DNA from: Betaproteobacteria bacterium
GTDB lineage: Bacteria; Pseudomonadota; Gammaproteobacteria; Burkholderiales; Burkholderiaceae
DNA length: 8,009 bases
Assembly (NCBI GenBank): GCA_009921765.1
Contig: RFXC01000195.1
Coordinates: forward strand, 1-8,009
Direction: 5' to 3'
Made by a program: the position numbers and the translations under genes
Notes under the pieces: model-generated
Database searches by the model: none
What the model was told of the DNA's origin: nothing
The model's input: the letters and a program-made list of their open reading frames with translations, nothing else
Shown: in pieces, positions 7,747 through 8,009 of the stretch
Position numbering within the stretch: the first letter of the stretch is position 1
How the letters are laid out: every line of letters starts with the position of its first letter

Positions 7747-8009
7747 ATGCCTCAGCCTCAAGCCAGCGGATATTTCCGCACCGACTACGCCGACGACTGG
7801 AAGCTGCTTCAAACCCGCGGGCAGCGTGGCTCGGCGGTTGCCTTCGCAGCGCTCGCCTGCCTCTTTCCATTTGTGGCATCGCCCTTTCTGCTCGACCTCG
7901 CCAACCAGGTGCTCATCGCGGCGGTGGGCGCGGTGGCGCTCATGCTGCTCACGGGTTATGCAGGACAGGTCTCGCTCGGGCATGCCGGGCTGATGGCCGC
8001 AGGCGCCTT
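7747..8009 (+). CDS. Branched-chain-amino-acid-type ABC transporter permease, LivM-like, 3' end outside the window
   Basis: The second permease subunit of the importer; only the first 87 codons are present and the frame is open at the right edge. A polar N-terminus with GYFRTDYADDWKLLQTR (8-24) matches the start common to LivM proteins of this class. Two hydrophobic segments follow (about 29-48 and 53-69), and then the LivM hallmark GYAGQVSLGHAG (70-81). It starts 8 bp after the livH-like stop. ATPases of the LivG and LivF type would be expected further right. Confidence 0.92.
   Translation, partial: MPQPQASGYFRTDYADDWKLLQTRGQRGSAVAFAALACLFPFVASPFLLDLANQVLIAAVGAVALMLLTGYAGQVSLGHAGLMAAGA

Noticed and set aside
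5558..7879. A 773-codon open frame on the minus strand, antisense to the ligase end, the binding protein and livH
   Set aside because: Its product is rich in His, Arg, Glu and Gly without any domain pattern, and it lies opposite three clearly recognisable genes. Long antisense frames of this type are expected from the codon bias of GC-rich genomes.

Overview
The window is GC-rich and gene-dense. Its gene content and codon choice suggest a betaproteobacterium of the Rhodocyclales/Burkholderiales kind that breaks down organic acids; this is an inference from style and synteny, not a proof. There are two divergent blocks separated by an intergenic region of about 180 bp (1653-1832).

Left block, minus strand (1-1652). 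A TolC-family outer-membrane efflux gene reads leftward into what looks like the N-terminal part of a type I secretion ABC transporter (permease/ATPase) that runs off the window at position 1. The two genes share an ATGA stop/start overlap, so they form one operon. The TolC gene is broken as sequenced: a single missing base, most simply one G in the run at 955-958 (plus strand), splits it into two overlapping frames. Restoring one base gives a continuous protein of about 379 aa.

Right block, plus strand (1833-8009). It starts with a complete RecQ DNA helicase. After a 13-bp gap comes an AMP-forming acyl-CoA ligase of the long-chain fatty-acid type. Next are the start of a branched-chain-amino-acid-type (HAAT/Liv) ABC importer: a periplasmic binding protein, a LivH-like permease and the first 87 codons of a LivM-like permease. 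Gaps between these genes are short (40, 15 and 8 bp), as expected for one operon. The ATPases LivG and LivF are probably beyond the right edge.

Functionally, the ligase plus Liv-type importer looks like an uptake-and-activation module: an organic acid is captured in the periplasm, imported, and converted to its CoA thioester. The substrate cannot be read from the sequence. RecQ is a housekeeping repair gene that sits upstream. I see no RNA genes, CRISPR arrays, insertion sequences, prophage genes or convincing terminators, and no clear sign of an undescribed system. The most notable points are the tolC frameshift and the coupling of the ligase to the importer.
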